DNA of 64,000 nt. It comes from Aeromonas finlandensis. GTDB taxonomy: Bacteria; Pseudomonadota; Gammaproteobacteria; Enterobacterales; Aeromonadaceae. Each line of letters opens with the position of its first letter. Positions within the stretch are counted from its first letter, which is position 1. The stretch is from positions 42,158 through 106,157 of the forward strand of contig NZ_JRGK01000032.1 of assembly GCF_000764645.1 (NCBI RefSeq). The letters are read 5' to 3'. The notes below the pieces were generated by a model. That model was not told the DNA's origin. It worked only from the letters and a program-made list of their open reading frames with translations, and made no database searches. Shown here piece after piece: positions 18,543-28,192 of this stretch. A program made the position numbers and the translations under genes.

Positions 18543-19343
18543 TTACCAACCTTTCACCAGACCGCCTTTGAACAGTTCCAGACCCTTTTTGTAGACCTCT
18601 TCGGTCTGATAGGACTGGACGAACTGTTTGACCTTCTCGTCATCCTTGTTGTTGTCGCGAGCCACGATCAGGTTGACGTAGGGGGACTCTTTGTCTTCAA
18701 CAAACAGGCCGTTTTCGGTCGGGGTCAGACCAATCTGACCGGCGAAGGTGTTGTTGATGATGGAGAGATCCACATCTTCCAGCGAACGGGGCAGCTGGGC
18801 TGCTTCCAGCTCGACAATCTTGAAGTTACGCGGGTTGCTGGCGATATCCAGCACGGTCGCTTCCAGACCTGCGCCATCCTTCAGGGTGATCAGACCCTGT
18901 TTGGCCAGCAGGATCAGGGAGCGACCCAGGTTGGTCGGATCGTTCGGTACCGCGATCTGGGCACCATCCTTCAGCTCGGAGAGGGCCTTGATCTTCTTGG
19001 AGTAACCTGCGATCGGGTAGACGAAGGTGTTGCCAACCGGCACCAATTTGAAGCCGCGATCTCGCACTTGCGCATCCAGATAGGGTTTGTGCTGGAAGGC
19101 GTTGACGTCAATGCTGCCATCGTTCAGCGCCACGTTCGGGGTGACGTAGTCGGAGAAGTTGACGATCTGAACGTCCAGACCGTATTTCTCTTTGGCTACC
19201 TTGGCTGCCACTTCAACCAGTTCGGTCTCCGGGCCCGCGATGGCGCCCACTTTCAGAACCTTGCTCTCTTCTTTTTGACCGCAACCGGCCAGAACCAGAC
19301 CAGCCAGCAGGGCAGCCGCAACGGATTTGATGCCAAATTTCAT
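18543..19343 (-). CDS. metQ: Methionine ABC transporter substrate-binding lipoprotein MetQ
   Basis: 266 residues. A lipoprotein signal peptide has the lipobox LVLAGC, so Cys21 would be lipidated. The rest is a NlpA-type binding domain with the family motifs VGAIAGPETELVEVAAKVA, VNAFQHKPYLD and VPNDPTNLGRSL. It captures L- and D-methionine in the periplasm for MetNI. The ATG at 19343 has AGGAGG upstream. It is the last gene of metN-metI-metQ, 25 bp after metI, and the operon is preceded by MetJ boxes. Confidence 0.96.
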   Translation of the reverse strand: MKFGIKSVAAALLAGLVLAGCGQKEESKVLKVGAIAGPETELVEVAAKVAKEKYGLDVQIVNFSDYVTPNVALNDGSIDVNAFQHKPYLDAQVRDRGFKLVPVGNTFVYPIAGYSKKIKALSELKDGAQIAVPNDPTNLGRSLILLAKQGLITLKDGAGLEATVLDIASNPRNFKIVELEAAQLPRSLEDVDLSIINNTFAGQIGLTPTENGLFVEDKESPYVNLIVARDNNKDDEKVKQFVQSYQTEEVYKKGLELFKGGLVKGW

Positions 19344-19368
19344 AAAACCTCCTGTCAGAAATCGACGA

Positions 19369-20022
19369 TTAACGATGATCACATTTGTTGACCAGGCGCT
19401 CACCCGCGCTCTGGATAAGTTGAACCAGTACTACCAGGATAACCACGGTCACCAGCATGACGGTTGGGTCAAAACGCTGATAACCATAACGAATACCCAC
19501 ATCCCCCAGACCGCCGCCACCAATGGCCCCGGCCATGGCCGAGTAGTTCACCAGAGTGACGAGGGTAATGGTGACGCTGTTGAGGATGCCGGGCAGGGCC
19601 TCAGGCAGCAGCACCTTGGTGATAATTTGCAACGGCTTGGCGCCCATCGCCTTGGCCGCTTCCAGCAGGCCGTCCGGCACTTCCATCAGGGCCCCTTCCA
19701 CCAGACGGGCGATGAAGGGGATGCAGCCGACAGTCAGCGGCACGATGGCGGCGATGGTGCCGATACTGGTGCCGACAATCAGCCGGGTCAGCGGAATGAT
19801 GGCGACCAGCAGGATGATAAAGGGCACCGAGCGACCCACGTTGACCACCATGCCCAGGGTGCGGTTGAGCAAGGGGTTGGCCAGGATCTGGCCCGCCTTG
19901 GTCACATGCAGCGCCACGCCGAGCGGCAGGCCCAGCAGGCAGCCGAACAGGGCGGAGGCAAACACCATGATCAGGGTGTCGCCCAGGGCCGTGATGAGCA
20001 GATTAATCATGGCTTCGGACAT
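19369..20022 (-). CDS. metI: Methionine ABC transporter permease MetI
   Basis: 217 residues with five to six predicted membrane helices and the ABC permease EAA-loop region ([27 protein letters not shown] in outline, near residues 120-147) that docks on MetN. The length equals E. coli MetI. Its start overlaps the end of metN by 20 bp, implying translational coupling. Regulation follows the upstream MetJ operator. Confidence 0.96.
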   Translation of the reverse strand: MSEAMINLLITALGDTLIMVFASALFGCLLGLPLGVALHVTKAGQILANPLLNRTLGMVVNVGRSVPFIILLVAIIPLTRLIVGTSIGTIAAIVPLTVGCIPFIARLVEGALMEVPDGLLEAAKAMGAKPLQIITKVLLPEALPGILNSVTITLVTLVNYSAMAGAIGGGGLGDVGIRYGYQRFDPTVMLVTVVILVVLVQLIQSAGERLVNKCDHR

Positions 20023-21046
20023 AACCCATTACCTCCAGCTGAATGTGGTTGTCAGTCAGGAACTGCTGGGTCGCCTCACACTGGGCTTCATCCCCGAACA
20101 GCTCGGCCAGCAGGAAACCGAATTTGACGCCACCGGCGTACTCGATGTCTGCGCTCAGAATGCTGATGTCGATATTGAAACGACGGCTCGCCTCGGAAAT
20201 CAGCGGCGTATCGACCGTGCTGCCGGTAAAGCCGAGCTTCAGCAGTGGATAGCTGCCAGGCACCCGCTCGCGGCTCATCCGATCCTGATACTCCTGCGGG
20301 ACCTCCAGATGGATGGTGGAGTGGATGAAGTCACGGGCCAGCTGGGTCTTGGCATTGCTGAAGAACCAGGCCACTTCGCCCTGTTCGATCAGGCGACCGT
20401 CGCTGATGATGGCCACTTCGTCACAGATCCCTTTCACCACGTCCATTTCGTGGGTAATGAGCAGGATGGTGAGCCCCAGCTTGACGTTGATCTCCTTGAG
20501 CAGGGTCAGGATCGAGCGGGTGGTTTGCGGGTCGAGGGCCGAGGTGGCCTCATCACAGAGCAGCACCTTGGGGGCTGGGGCCAGTGCGCGGGCAATGGCA
20601 ACACGCTGTTTCTGGCCGCCGGAGAGCTCGGACGGATAGGCGTGGGCACGGGCTTCCAGCCCGACCAGCGCCAGCAGCTCTGCAACCCGTTGCTGGATCT
20701 TCTCTTTGCTCCAGCCTGCCAGCTCCAGCGGAAAGGCGATGTTGGCAAACACGGTACGGGAGGCGAGCAGGTTGAAGTGCTGGAAAATCATCCCGATCTG
20801 GCGGCGGGCCTGGGTCAGATCCCGTTCGCTCAGGGCGACCAGATCCTGGCCATCGACGATCACCTGACCCTCTGTCGGGCGCTCCAGCAGGTTGACACAA
20901 CGAATGAGGGTACTCTTGCCGGCACCGGAGGCACCGATCACCCCGAAAATTTTGCCTTGGGGTACATGCAGACTCACATCACGCAGGGCGTGCACGGCGT
21001 CACTGCCTGTACCGTAGACTTTGTTGAGACCGATCAACTTAATCAT
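20003..21046 (-). CDS. metN: Methionine ABC transporter ATP-binding protein MetN
   Basis: 347 residues. The nucleotide-binding domain has Walker [10 protein letters not shown] at residues 38-46, signature [15 protein letters not shown], Walker [13 protein letters not shown] and an H-loop in LLITHEMDV. The C-terminal NIL (ACT-like) domain (about 265-347) is the methionine-sensing domain that causes trans-inhibition when the cell is replete. The ATG at 21046 begins the conserved [11 protein letters not shown]; the longer frame to 21115 runs into the untranslated leader. First gene of metNIQ. Confidence 0.96.
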   Translation of the reverse strand: MIKLIGLNKVYGTGSDAVHALRDVSLHVPQGKIFGVIGASGAGKSTLIRCVNLLERPTEGQVIVDGQDLVALSERDLTQARRQIGMIFQHFNLLASRTVFANIAFPLELAGWSKEKIQQRVAELLALVGLEARAHAYPSELSGGQKQRVAIARALAPAPKVLLCDEATSALDPQTTRSILTLLKEINVKLGLTILLITHEMDVVKGICDEVAIISDGRLIEQGEVAWFFSNAKTQLARDFIHSTIHLEVPQEYQDRMSRERVPGSYPLLKLGFTGSTVDTPLISEASRRFNIDISILSADIEYAGGVKFGFLLAELFGDEAQCEATQQFLTDNHIQLEVMGYVRSHD

Positions 21047-21141
21047 GGATTCTTCCGTGCTAACAGCCTTAAAGCACAGGGCGCTACAGGCGGGGAAATT
21101 GGGCAGAGGTTCCACTGGGTTACTCTGCCATCATGGAGGAT

Positions 21142-21171
21142 GATGCTAAGATGTCTGGATGGCCGTGTCAA
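21142..21171 (-). promoter_or_regulatory. metNIQ promoter
   Basis: On the minus strand a perfect TTGACA (21171-21166) is followed by a 17-base spacer and TAGCAT (21147-21142). It lies inside the MetJ box array, so repressor binding would cover the -35 element. Confidence 0.75.
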
Positions 21172-21196
21172 CGCATGTTTCTACGTCTAGACGTCT
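21149..21196. promoter_or_regulatory. MetJ operator: six contiguous 8-bp met boxes
   Basis: The 48 bp divide exactly into six 8-mers: AGATGTCT, GGATGGCC, GTGTCAAC, GCATGTTT, CTACGTCT and AGACGTCT. The consensus met box is AGACGTCT; the outer boxes match best and the inner ones poorly. MetJ with S-adenosylmethionine binds cooperatively to such tandem boxes. Confidence 0.88.
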
Positions 21197-21550
21197 AAAA
21201 AAGTGATAAGGATTTCTGTCTGGTTGATAACGATCAGGGGAGATATGTCGTGTATCCAGATCCTGTTTCGCTTGTGTGGCATATGACCGAATTAAAGATG
21301 GTTTATGGCGGGGAAATGCTGGTTTTATTAGTGTGCCAGCCCGATCCCGCTCACGTCAGATGTCGAGCCTGACGCGCCGCCATAGTTGCACAAATCGCTG
21401 CACAAATCGTTCCCTAATCGTTCCCGGATGACCTGCTCGCCCCTTTGTCGACGTCAACCTTGATGCAGCGCAAGGGGCGCTCGGATAGGGATTGGGTGGT
21501 TGCGCCGGTTTTTTATACTGATGGTGCCGACAAGCATGGAGGGCAGTGCG
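21197..21550. other. 354-bp non-coding interval with short direct repeats
   Basis: No gene recognised. It holds the divergent promoter side of the met operator and two pairs of phased direct repeats at 21387-21425. A long-range inverted repeat (CGCCCCTTTG / CAAGGGGCG, about 21440-21481) follows. A TATACT hexamer near 21519 could be the -10 of the following gene. A 13-codon ORF with a good ribosome site at 21245-21286 is too short to call. Confidence 0.5.
21387..21425. repeat. Two overlapping pairs of short direct repeats (iteron-like)
   Basis: TGCACAAATCG occurs at 21387-21397 and 21399-21409 (12-bp period). ATCGTTCCC occurs at 21406-21414 and 21417-21425 (11-bp period). Near-helical spacing upstream of a gene is typical of an operator for a dimeric or oligomeric regulator. 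Confidence 0.5.
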
Positions 21551-22006
21551 ATGAGATTTCAACAGATCAAAGAGTTGCTGCACTATCTTGAGCAGGTTCA
21601 TCACCAGCTAGGGCTCTGTTACGGACGGCTGGCCCGTCAGGTGGACAGCGAACGCAGCCGGATGTTGCTGGTCTATCTGCAAGGGCGTGAGGATGCGGCC
21701 AGTGCCCATCTGCACGAATATGCTGCTCAACTGGGAGGGGCGGTCAGGGAGACCTGGCTGAACCAGAGCTTCAGCGAGGATATGCTGCCTGCCATCACCC
21801 GCTTCGAGATGCCGGCCTCGGCCCAGACCCAGGATATCGTCACTCAGGTGTGCCGCAGGGAAGAGCAGTTGGTGGGCGAGCTGGGCCATCTGGCCCGGGA
21901 GTGTCCGACACCGGCAACTACCACGCTGCTCGACAATCTGGCCAAGCTGGAGCAGACCCGCCTGACCCGACTGGTGCACGGGGTACATCGACTCGACGAC
22001 ATGTAA
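21551..22006 (+). CDS. Hypothetical alpha-helical protein
   Basis: 151 residues, not recognised. It is predicted to be almost wholly helical, with regularly spaced Leu and paired charged residues (RFQQIKELLHYLEQVHHQL, LLVYLQGREDAASAHLHEYA). The pattern suggests a four-helix bundle loosely like ferritin-type or DUF2383-type proteins, but I see no convincing metal-ligand set. The ATG at 21551 has GGAGGG 7-12 bases upstream; an in-frame ATG at 21536 is a weaker alternative. It stands alone with its own terminator between metN and a ROK kinase gene. Iteron-like repeats lie upstream. Confidence 0.65.
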   Translation: MRFQQIKELLHYLEQVHHQLGLCYGRLARQVDSERSRMLLVYLQGREDAASAHLHEYAAQLGGAVRETWLNQSFSEDMLPAITRFEMPASAQTQDIVTQVCRREEQLVGELGHLARECPTPATTTLLDNLAKLEQTRLTRLVHGVHRLDDM

Positions 22007-22046
22007 CGGGTGGTGGCGGTCAAACAGACAAGATAGCGGCCAAACA

Positions 22047-22078
22047 AAAGGGCCCGGCAGCAGTGCCGGGCCCTTTCC
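22047..22078. terminator. Strong bidirectional terminator
   Basis: Perfect 13-bp stem AAAGGGCCCGGCA / TGCCGGGCCCTTT with a four-base loop, between the convergent hypothetical gene and ROK kinase gene. The T run is short on both strands. Confidence 0.75.
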
Positions 22079-22110
22079 ATTAGATCTCTGCTGATTTGCA
22101 GTGAGCGTGG

Positions 22111-22851
22111 TCAGCCCTGCTGCTCGGCCGCGTAGAGGGCGGCTCCGATAATGCCTGCCTGATTGAGGCTGGCCGCCGGAATGAGCGGCGCCCGGGTCTC
22201 GATGCGATCGACAAACTTCTCCAGCTTGGATGCGCTGCCGCCCCCCAGAATGAAGAGGTCGGGGGAGAAGAGAAACTCGAGGCGCGCCAGATACTTGTTG
22301 AAGCGCTTGCCCCAGCGGCCCCAGGAGAGATCTTCCCGCTTGCGCACCGCGTCGGAGCAGTAGTGCTCTGCCACCATCCCTTCCAGCATCAGGTGGCCCA
22401 GCTCGGTGTTGGGCAGCAGGTGACCGTTGACGAAGACAGCTGTGCCGATGCCGGTGCCAACCGTTATGAGGATGATGACCCCCTTGCGATCCTTGCCGGC
22501 ACCAAAGCGCATCTCTGCCAAACCGGCGGCGTCGGCATCGTTCAGCACATAGCAGGGCTTGCCGGTGACATCGGCAAACAGGTGCTCGGCATCGGTCTCA
22601 ATCCAGCTCTTGTCGATGTTGGCTGCGCTCTTGGCAATGCCGTTGTGGATGGTGGCCGGGAAGCCGCAACCCACCGGTCCTTTCCAGTCGAAGTGTTCCA
22701 CCAGAGCCTTGAGGGTATGGGCAATGGCGGCCGGGGTCGCCGGCTGTGGTGTGGCAATGCGATGGCGCTCGCCAATCAATTCGCCGGTTTTGGTATCGAC
22801 CAGACAGCCCTTGATCCCTGAGCCTCCAATATCCACTCCCAACATATGCAT
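22111..22851 (-). CDS. ROK-family kinase, polyphosphate glucokinase (PpgK)-like
   Basis: 246 residues. The N-terminal phosphate-binding motif is [17 protein letters not shown] second nucleotide-binding motif is [15 protein letters not shown], and the conserved metal/sugar segment includes [10 protein letters not shown]. There is no ROK zinc cluster (CxCGxxGC), and the short length with [14 protein letters not shown] resembles bacterial PpgK-type glucokinases that use polyphosphate or ATP. AAGGA lies nine bases before the ATG at 22851. The gene stands alone. Substrate and phosphoryl donor cannot be settled from sequence alone. Confidence 0.82.
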   Translation of the reverse strand: MHMLGVDIGGSGIKGCLVDTKTGELIGERHRIATPQPATPAAIAHTLKALVEHFDWKGPVGCGFPATIHNGIAKSAANIDKSWIETDAEHLFADVTGKPCYVLNDADAAGLAEMRFGAGKDRKGVIILITVGTGIGTAVFVNGHLLPNTELGHLMLEGMVAEHYCSDAVRKREDLSWGRWGKRFNKYLARLEFLFSPDLFILGGGSASKLEKFVDRIETRAPLIPAASLNQAGIIGAALYAAEQQG

Positions 22852-22962
22852 TTGTGTTGTCCTTGTTGTGTGCCGACCAGTTGGTACTGACTACGGTGTT
22901 CTGGTCACTGCGGGTCGGCAGAGCATGAAAAAAGTGCTGCAATCCGGCAAGGGGCAGATCAC

Positions 22963-24117
22963 TTATGCGTGATCCGACAGACCTTTTTCGATGCAGCGGA
23001 TCAGCAAACGGGTCTTCTTGTTCTCTTCATCCTGACGCCGGGCAAGGGTGGCCAGCGCCCATTCGATATGTTCGGCCACCATGGGCTCGGCGGTGGTCAG
23101 CCCCTGTTGCAGGGCGGCGATGACCTCGGGGGTTGCCGGGCCATTGCCAAGGGCGACCGCCAGATTGCGGCGCCAGCGTTGATAGCCGATGCGGCGGATC
23201 GGGCTCCCCTCGGTCTGCTTGAGAAAATCGCTCTCGCTCCAGCGCCACAGCGCCAGCAGGGGCGGGCGGTGCAGGCTGGGGCGCGGGCTGAAATCGGGCT
23301 CCGGGCTGGCATCGGCATAGCGATTCCAGGGGCAGATAAGCTGGCAGTCGTCGCAGCCGTAGATGCGGTTGCCCATCAAGGGCCTGTACTCTTCGGGGAT
23401 GGGGCCGTCGTTCTCGATGGTGAGATAGGAGATGCAGCGGCGGCCATCCACCACATAGGGGGCGACAATGGCGCCGGTCGGGCAGATGTTGATGCAGGCG
23501 ACGCACTTGCCGCACTGCTCCTTCTCCACTGGCTGGTCGAGCGGCAGCGGCAGGTTGAGCAACAGCTCACCGAGAAAGAAGAAGGAGCCGGCCGATTCAT
23601 TGAGCAGCAGTGAGTGTTTGCCAACCCAGCCAAGCCCGGCCTTGGTTGCCAGCGGCCGCTCCAGGATGGGGGCGGAGTCGACGAAGGGTCGCCACTCACC
23701 CAGGGTGTCAGTGGTGCCTTGAAACAGCTCGGCGCAGCGCGCGTCGATGCGATCACCCAGTTGTTTGAGCCGGTTGCGCAGCACCTTGTGGTAGTCGCGG
23801 CCGAGGGCATAGCGGCTGATATAGCCGAGGGTCGGATCGCGCAGGGTGGCGGCAAAGCCCGCCTCGAATGGCAGGTAGTTCATCCGCACCGACAACACCC
23901 GCACCGTGCCCGGCAACAGCTCGTGGGCGCGCGCGCGCATCATGCCGTGGCGCGCCATGTAATCCATGCTGCCGTGATAGCCTGCATCCAGCCAGGCCTG
24001 CAATCTCGGCTCTTCGATACGCAGATCGGTGTCGGTGATGCCCGCCTGGTCAAATCCTAGCTCCCGTGCCCAGAGCTTGATATCGTGGGCCAGCTGGTGG
24101 AAGTCAGGTGCGCTCAT
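22963..24117 (-). CDS. queG: Epoxyqueuosine reductase QueG
   Basis: 384 residues (E. coli 379). The N-terminal cobalamin-binding region contains a typical [12 protein letters not shown] segment. Two 4Fe-4S clusters follow: [16 protein letters not shown] and [13 protein letters not shown]-terminal HEAT-like repeat region binds tRNA. It performs the last step of queuosine formation, reducing epoxyqueuosine to queuosine at the wobble position of GUN-anticodon tRNAs. It is divergent from nnr with a 60-bp gap, as in E. coli. Confidence 0.96.
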   Translation of the reverse strand: MSAPDFHQLAHDIKLWARELGFDQAGITDTDLRIEEPRLQAWLDAGYHGSMDYMARHGMMRARAHELLPGTVRVLSVRMNYLPFEAGFAATLRDPTLGYISRYALGRDYHKVLRNRLKQLGDRIDARCAELFQGTTDTLGEWRPFVDSAPILERPLATKAGLGWVGKHSLLLNESAGSFFFLGELLLNLPLPLDQPVEKEQCGKCVACINICPTGAIVAPYVVDGRRCISYLTIENDGPIPEEYRPLMGNRIYGCDDCQLICPWNRYADASPEPDFSPRPSLHRPPLLALWRWSESDFLKQTEGSPIRRIGYQRWRRNLAVALGNGPATPEVIAALQQGLTTAEPMVAEHIEWALATLARRQDEENKKTRLLIRCIEKGLSDHA

Positions 24118-24177
24118 GCGACTTGGCCTGGCCGGTGTTTGCTGGCATGGGTCGGTTGATAAGAGGCGGGAGCCGTC

Positions 24178-25689
24178 ATGGTAGAGATCATCAGGGGCGC
24201 GTTGGGCACAAAAGAGGGTGGCAGTTTACCACAGGGGCTGTGGCAGACTGAACAGATCCGCGCACTGGAGCGCAACTGGGCCGCCCGTGATGGGCAACCG
24301 CTCTATGCCCTGATGGAGCGAGCCGGTGCCGCGCTGCGTACTTATGCCACCCTGCATTGGCCCGAGAGCCGCGGCTGGTGGATCTTCGTCGGCCCCGGCA
24401 ATAACGGCGGTGATGGCTATGTGTTGGCCCGTCTTGCCCGCCAGATTGGCATCGAGGTGGTGGTGATTGCCGCCAGAGCACCCGACCAGCTGAAGGGGGA
24501 TGCCAGACGGGCCGCCGATGAGTGGCTGGCGGCCGGTGGCCGAGTCTGGCCAGCCGAGCAGTTTGACGGAATGCTGCTGCCCGCCCCGGATCTGGTGGTC
24601 GATGCCCTGCTTGGCACCGGCGTCAACACGCCGCTTTCACCGTTACTGACAAAGATCGTCGCAACAATCAATGGCTTGGCTGCGCCTGTGCTGGCGGTGG
24701 ATCTCCCCTCCGGCCTCAACGGCGATACCGGCCGCGCCATGGGGGCCGTGGTGCAGGCCACTCGCACCCTCACCTTTATCGGTATCAAGCAGGGGATGCT
24801 CACCGGCGACGGAGTGGATTGCGTCGGCCTGCTCGACTGTGATCCCCTTGGCGTCACGCCGGATGGCGCGATCTCGCCCGCCGCATGGCGCATCGATTAT
24901 CCGCTACTAAGCGAACAGCTGACCCCGCGCCAGCGCGCTTCCCACAAGGGCTCTTATGGCAAGGTGCTGCTGGTGGGGGGTAATCGCGGCATGCAGGGGG
25001 CCATCGTGCTGGCGGCCCGCGCCTGCCTGCGAGCGGGGGCTGGGCTGGTGCGGGTGTGTCAGCATCCGGAGCATCCGCCGGTCAGCCTCTATCAACCCGA
25101 GCTGATGAGCCTCACTACCGCTGATGACGAGGGGTGGGCGTCGGTGCGGGTCATTGGCCCCGGGCTCGGTCAGGATGAGTGGGGAAGCGCGCAAATCGCC
25201 CGTTATCTCACCGATCGGCTGCCATTGGTTTTGGATGCCGATGGATTGAATTGGCTGGCACAATCTCCCCGCCATCAGGATAATTGGGTGCTCACGCCCC
25301 ATCCCGGCGAAGCGGCGCGACTGCTGGGATGCACCATTGCCGACATTGAAATCGACCGCTTTGCCGCCGTGCAGGCGCTGCAGCGGCGCTATGGCGGTGT
25401 GGTGCTGTTAAAAGGGGCGGGAACACTTATTTATGACGGCGAGCGGGTCGCTCTCTGTTGTGAAGGCAATCCCGGCATGGCAAGTGGCGGCATGGGCGAT
25501 CTGTTATCTGGTATAATCGCCGCCCTTTTGGCCCAGGGCTGGTCTGCCACCATGGCAAGCTGGCTGGGCGCCGTGATCCACGGCGAGGCCGCAGATCAGG
25601 CCGCCGCAGACGGCGAGCGGGGCATGCTGGCGTCAGATCTGCTGCCGCTGATCCGCAGACTGGTTAATCCCGACACCATAACAAGTTAA
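24178..25689 (+). CDS. nnr: Bifunctional NAD(P)H-hydrate epimerase / ADP-dependent dehydratase Nnr
   Basis: 503 residues (E. coli YjeF 515). The N-terminal YjeF_N epimerase domain (about 20-220) has [17 protein letters not shown]. The C-terminal ribokinase-like dehydratase domain shows [48 protein letters not shown] and [16 protein letters not shown]. It repairs hydrated NADH and NADPH. It heads the nnr-tsaE-amiB-mutL series on the + strand; tsaE begins 11 bp downstream. Confidence 0.96.
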   Translation: MVEIIRGALGTKEGGSLPQGLWQTEQIRALERNWAARDGQPLYALMERAGAALRTYATLHWPESRGWWIFVGPGNNGGDGYVLARLARQIGIEVVVIAARAPDQLKGDARRAADEWLAAGGRVWPAEQFDGMLLPAPDLVVDALLGTGVNTPLSPLLTKIVATINGLAAPVLAVDLPSGLNGDTGRAMGAVVQATRTLTFIGIKQGMLTGDGVDCVGLLDCDPLGVTPDGAISPAAWRIDYPLLSEQLTPRQRASHKGSYGKVLLVGGNRGMQGAIVLAARACLRAGAGLVRVCQHPEHPPVSLYQPELMSLTTADDEGWASVRVIGPGLGQDEWGSAQIARYLTDRLPLVLDADGLNWLAQSPRHQDNWVLTPHPGEAARLLGCTIADIEIDRFAAVQALQRRYGGVVLLKGAGTLIYDGERVALCCEGNPGMASGGMGDLLSGIIAALLAQGWSATMASWLGAVIHGEAADQAAADGERGMLASDLLPLIRRLVNPDTITS

Positions 25690-25699
25690 AAAGAAGAAC

Positions 25700-26173
25700 A
25701 TGGCAAAACAGTTGATGATGACACTGCCGGACGAGGCAGCAACCGTGGCACTGGGTGGCCGTCTGGCACAGGCTTGCCAGCAGGCGACCACAGTGTTTTT
25801 GCATGGCACGCTTGGCGCCGGTAAAACCACCCTGACCCGTGGCTGGGTGCAGGGCCTTGGCCATCAGGGCAAGGTAAAAAGCCCGACTTACACCCTGGTC
25901 GAGCCCTACGAACTCGATGGCTGGCAGGTCTACCATTTCGATCTCTATCGCCTGGCTGATCCGGAAGAGCTGGAATTCATGGGCATTCGGGACTACTTTG
26001 CCGCCAATACTCTCTGTCTGGTGGAGTGGTCCGAGAAGGGCGAGGGCTGGTTACCGGCTCCCGACCTTGAAATCACCCTCACTTATGTAGGCGAGCAGCG
26101 CGAGGTTCTGATAGAGGCCCGCACTGCTATTGGCGAAGCCATTCTGGAACGGTTGTCATCTACGTGCGCTTGA
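25700..26173 (+). CDS. tsaE: tRNA threonylcarbamoyladenosine biosynthesis ATPase TsaE
   Basis: 157 residues (E. coli YjeE 153). Walker A is [13 protein letters not shown] at about residues 36-48; further motifs are [20 protein letters not shown] and [13 protein letters not shown]. It works with TsaB and TsaD to form t6A37 on ANN-decoding tRNAs. A GAAGAA sits before the ATG. The last codons overlap the GTG start of amiB by 10 bp, so translation is coupled. Confidence 0.96.
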   Translation: MAKQLMMTLPDEAATVALGGRLAQACQQATTVFLHGTLGAGKTTLTRGWVQGLGHQGKVKSPTYTLVEPYELDGWQVYHFDLYRLADPEELEFMGIRDYFAANTLCLVEWSEKGEGWLPAPDLEITLTYVGEQREVLIEARTAIGEAILERLSSTCA

Positions 26174-27888
26174 TCCTTGTTATTGCTCTCTCTTTGATGG
26201 CGTTACCCTCCTGGGCAAATCAGCTCAAGAGCGTACGAATCTGGCCATCACCGGATAACACCCGGGTGGTACTCGATATGAGCAGCGCCCCCAACTTTAA
26301 CTATTTCACCCTGAGCGGCCCGGATCGGTTGGTGATCGATCTGAAAGGGGCGAGCAACGCCGCCAATCTGGCTCGGGTCGAAAACAACAGTGAGCTGGTG
26401 CGCAAGATCCGCCAGAGCACACCGCTGGAGAAGGGCGGCCTGCGACTGGTGATGGATCTCAGCTCCGCCATCAAGCCGGTGGTCTTTCCGCTGGCGCCAG
26501 CCGGGCCATATGGCCACCGTCTGGTCATCGACTTGCCTTATGAAGAGAAGCGCTCGGCGGCAGCGGTGCAATCCACGCCGGTAGGTGGCAAGGGGCGCGG
26601 GGTGGTGATTGCCATCGACCCGGGCCACGGCGGGGAAGACCCGGGTTCCATCGGCCCGCGCCGTACCTATGAAAAGCGGGTGACCATGGCCGTCTCCCAG
26701 AAGCTGGCGGCGTTGATCGATCGCGAACCGGGCATGCGTGCCGTGTTGACCCGTCGCGGCGATTACTTCGTCGATCTCAACAAGCGATCCGAGATTGCCC
26801 GCAAGGCCAAGGCGGATCTGCTGGTGTCGGTGCATGCGGACAGCTTCCACAACTCCACGCCTCGTGGTGCCTCGGTCTGGGTCTTGTCTACCAACCGTGC
26901 CAACCGCGAGATGGGCAGCTGGCTGGAGAAGCAGGAGAAGCAGGGTGAGCTGCTGGGCGGTGTCGGCAAGGTATTGGCGGAATCCGATCCCAACCCCTAT
27001 CTGGCGCAGACCTTCCTCGACCTCTCCATGGACAAGTCCCGTGCCGAAGGGTATGACGTCAGCCGCCAGATCCTGCGCTCCATGGGCAAGGTCGCCCGAC
27101 TGCACAAGAAGGCGCCGGAGCATGCCAGTCTGGCCGTGCTGAAAGCGCCGGATATTCCCTCGGTGCTGGTGGAGACCGGCTTTATCTCCAACCATGCGGA
27201 AGAGAAGCTGCTGGCCACCGCCAGCTATCAGGACCAGCTGGCTCGCGCTATCTTCGAGGGGATCCGCAACTACTACCGAGCCCACCCGACCAAGGGGGCC
27301 ATGCTGACTGGCAAGGGGCAGGCGAGCCGACCTGCCGCTACCACTCGCCCAGCGCCAGTGGCCCAGCAGCCGGTGAGCCAACCGAGGCAGGTACAGTCAC
27401 AACCGGTGGTGACCAACAAGATGCCCGCCACTGCCCGCGACGGCGGTGCGGCGACCGGCTCCGGCGCCGGAGTGATCAAGCCTTACTCGGCGGCCGCGCA
27501 GGAGTCCGGTGCGCCGGTCAGCAATGTGGGCGACTATGACAAATCGCGGATGATCCGCCATGTGGTCCAGCGGGGCGAGAGCCTCTCCCGCCTGGCCGAG
27601 AAGCATGGGGTGAGTCAGTCCACCCTGGTCGAGATCAACCAGCTGCGCAGCCGGGATATTCAGATTGGTCAGACAATCTATATTCCCCAGCAGGGGCCGA
27701 GCCGCAGTGCAGCCCCCGTTCGCAGTGACGACAAGTCGCAGATGATCCGTTATGTGGTCAAGCGGGGTGAGAGTCTCTCCCGCCTGGCCGAGAAGCATGG
27801 GGTGAGTCAGGCTCGACTGGTGGAGATCAACAAGCTCAAGTCGCGGGATATTCAGGTAGGGCAGGTGCTCTACATTCCCCAGAACTAA
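26164..27888 (+). CDS. amiB: N-acetylmuramoyl-L-alanine amidase AmiB, with two C-terminal LysM domains
   Basis: 574 residues, longer than E. coli AmiB (445) because of two LysM domains. A signal peptide ending in SWANQ is followed by an AMIN domain (about 22-125) for septal targeting. The amidase_3 catalytic domain (about 145-380) has zinc ligands in [12 protein letters not shown], a His in VSVHADSF and a catalytic Glu in VETGFISN. A Pro/Ala/Gln-rich linker leads to LysM1 (27541-27690) and LysM2 (27733-27882). It splits septal peptidoglycan at cell division. The start is GTG at 26164 inside the end of tsaE. The DNA of the two LysM repeats is unusually similar. Confidence 0.95.
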   Translation: MRLILVIALSLMALPSWANQLKSVRIWPSPDNTRVVLDMSSAPNFNYFTLSGPDRLVIDLKGASNAANLARVENNSELVRKIRQSTPLEKGGLRLVMDLSSAIKPVVFPLAPAGPYGHRLVIDLPYEEKRSAAAVQSTPVGGKGRGVVIAIDPGHGGEDPGSIGPRRTYEKRVTMAVSQKLAALIDREPGMRAVLTRRGDYFVDLNKRSEIARKAKADLLVSVHADSFHNSTPRGASVWVLSTNRANREMGSWLEKQEKQGELLGGVGKVLAESDPNPYLAQTFLDLSMDKSRAEGYDVSRQILRSMGKVARLHKKAPEHASLAVLKAPDIPSVLVETGFISNHAEEKLLATASYQDQLARAIFEGIRNYYRAHPTKGAMLTGKGQASRPAATTRPAPVAQQPVSQPRQVQSQPVVTNKMPATARDGGAATGSGAGVIKPYSAAAQESGAPVSNVGDYDKSRMIRHVVQRGESLSRLAEKHGVSQSTLVEINQLRSRDIQIGQTIYIPQQGPSRSAAPVRSDDKSQMIRYVVKRGESLSRLAEKHGVSQARLVEINKLKSRDIQVGQVLYIPQN

Positions 27889-27961
27889 TGTGCGGGAGCT
27901 GGCGATGCCGCTCCCGCTGTTAGCGAATACCATCTGCAAGATTGAAATTCAGGAGCAAGTG

Positions 27962-28084
27962 ATGCCGATCCGTATATTGCCCCCGATTCTGGCCAACCAG
28001 ATTACAGTCGGAGGTGATGTGGTGGAGCGGTCCTCCTGGATCGTTAAGGGACTGACCATCCGCAAGATAGAAATTCAGGAGTAA
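27962..28084 (+). pseudogene. Mini-ORF 1: truncated copy of the mutL N-terminus (40 codons)
   Basis: ATG at 27962 follows CAGGAGCAAGTG. The product starts [14 protein letters not shown], continues with V-G-G-D-VVER, and matches mutL to about codon 31 (WIVKGL against VVKEL). It then reads into the next leader as IRKIEIQE and stops at a TAA that touches the ATG-ATG of mini-ORF 2. It lacks the ATP-site ENSLDAGA motif, so it cannot be a working MutL. In the first 14 codons every difference from mutL is a synonymous third-base change. The frame is also open upstream to a GTG at 27890. It may be a translated small protein rather than debris. Confidence 0.6.
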
Positions 28085-28087
28085 ATG

Positions 28088-28189
28088 ATGCCGATCCGTA
28101 TTTTGCCACCCATTCTGGCCAACCAGATTCCGGTTGGTGGAGAGGTGGTGGAGCGGCTCTCTATCCGCAAGATTGAAATTCAGGAGTAA
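28088..28189 (+). pseudogene. Mini-ORF 2: second truncated copy of the mutL N-terminus (33 codons)
   Basis: ATG at 28088 (or 28085) follows CAGGAGTAA. The product starts [14 protein letters not shown], continues P-V-G-G-E-VVERLS, then runs straight into the next leader as IRKIEIQE and stops with TAA directly before GTG-ATG of mutL. Homology to mutL ends after about codon 24. The Shine-Dalgarno for mutL is the CAG-GAG pair that encodes its last two residues, so termination here and initiation of mutL must be coupled or compete. Confidence 0.6.
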
Positions 28190-28192
28190 GTG

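Larger units (their letters stand above)
27905..28189 (+). repeat. Tandem in-frame partial copies of the mutL 5' end with leader and ribosome-binding site
   Basis: Units begin with a leader (ATCCGCAAGATTGAAATTCA-GGAG-TAA type) and continue into the mutL start. Unit 1 runs 27932-28057 (126 bp) and unit 2 runs 28058-28162 (105 bp); unit 3 from 28163 is the real leader and gene. Both unit lengths are multiples of three. A vestigial unit may begin at 27905, where codons read MPLPLLANTI and run into the unit 1 leader. Units 1 and 2 share an extra Gly codon absent from mutL, so they are closest to each other. This fills the whole amiB-mutL gap, which would otherwise be a short spacer. Confidence 0.9.

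Noticed and set aside
21245..21286. 13-codon ORF after AGGGGAGAT upstream of the hypothetical gene
   Set aside because: Good ribosome site but too short and without context such as an attenuator to support it.
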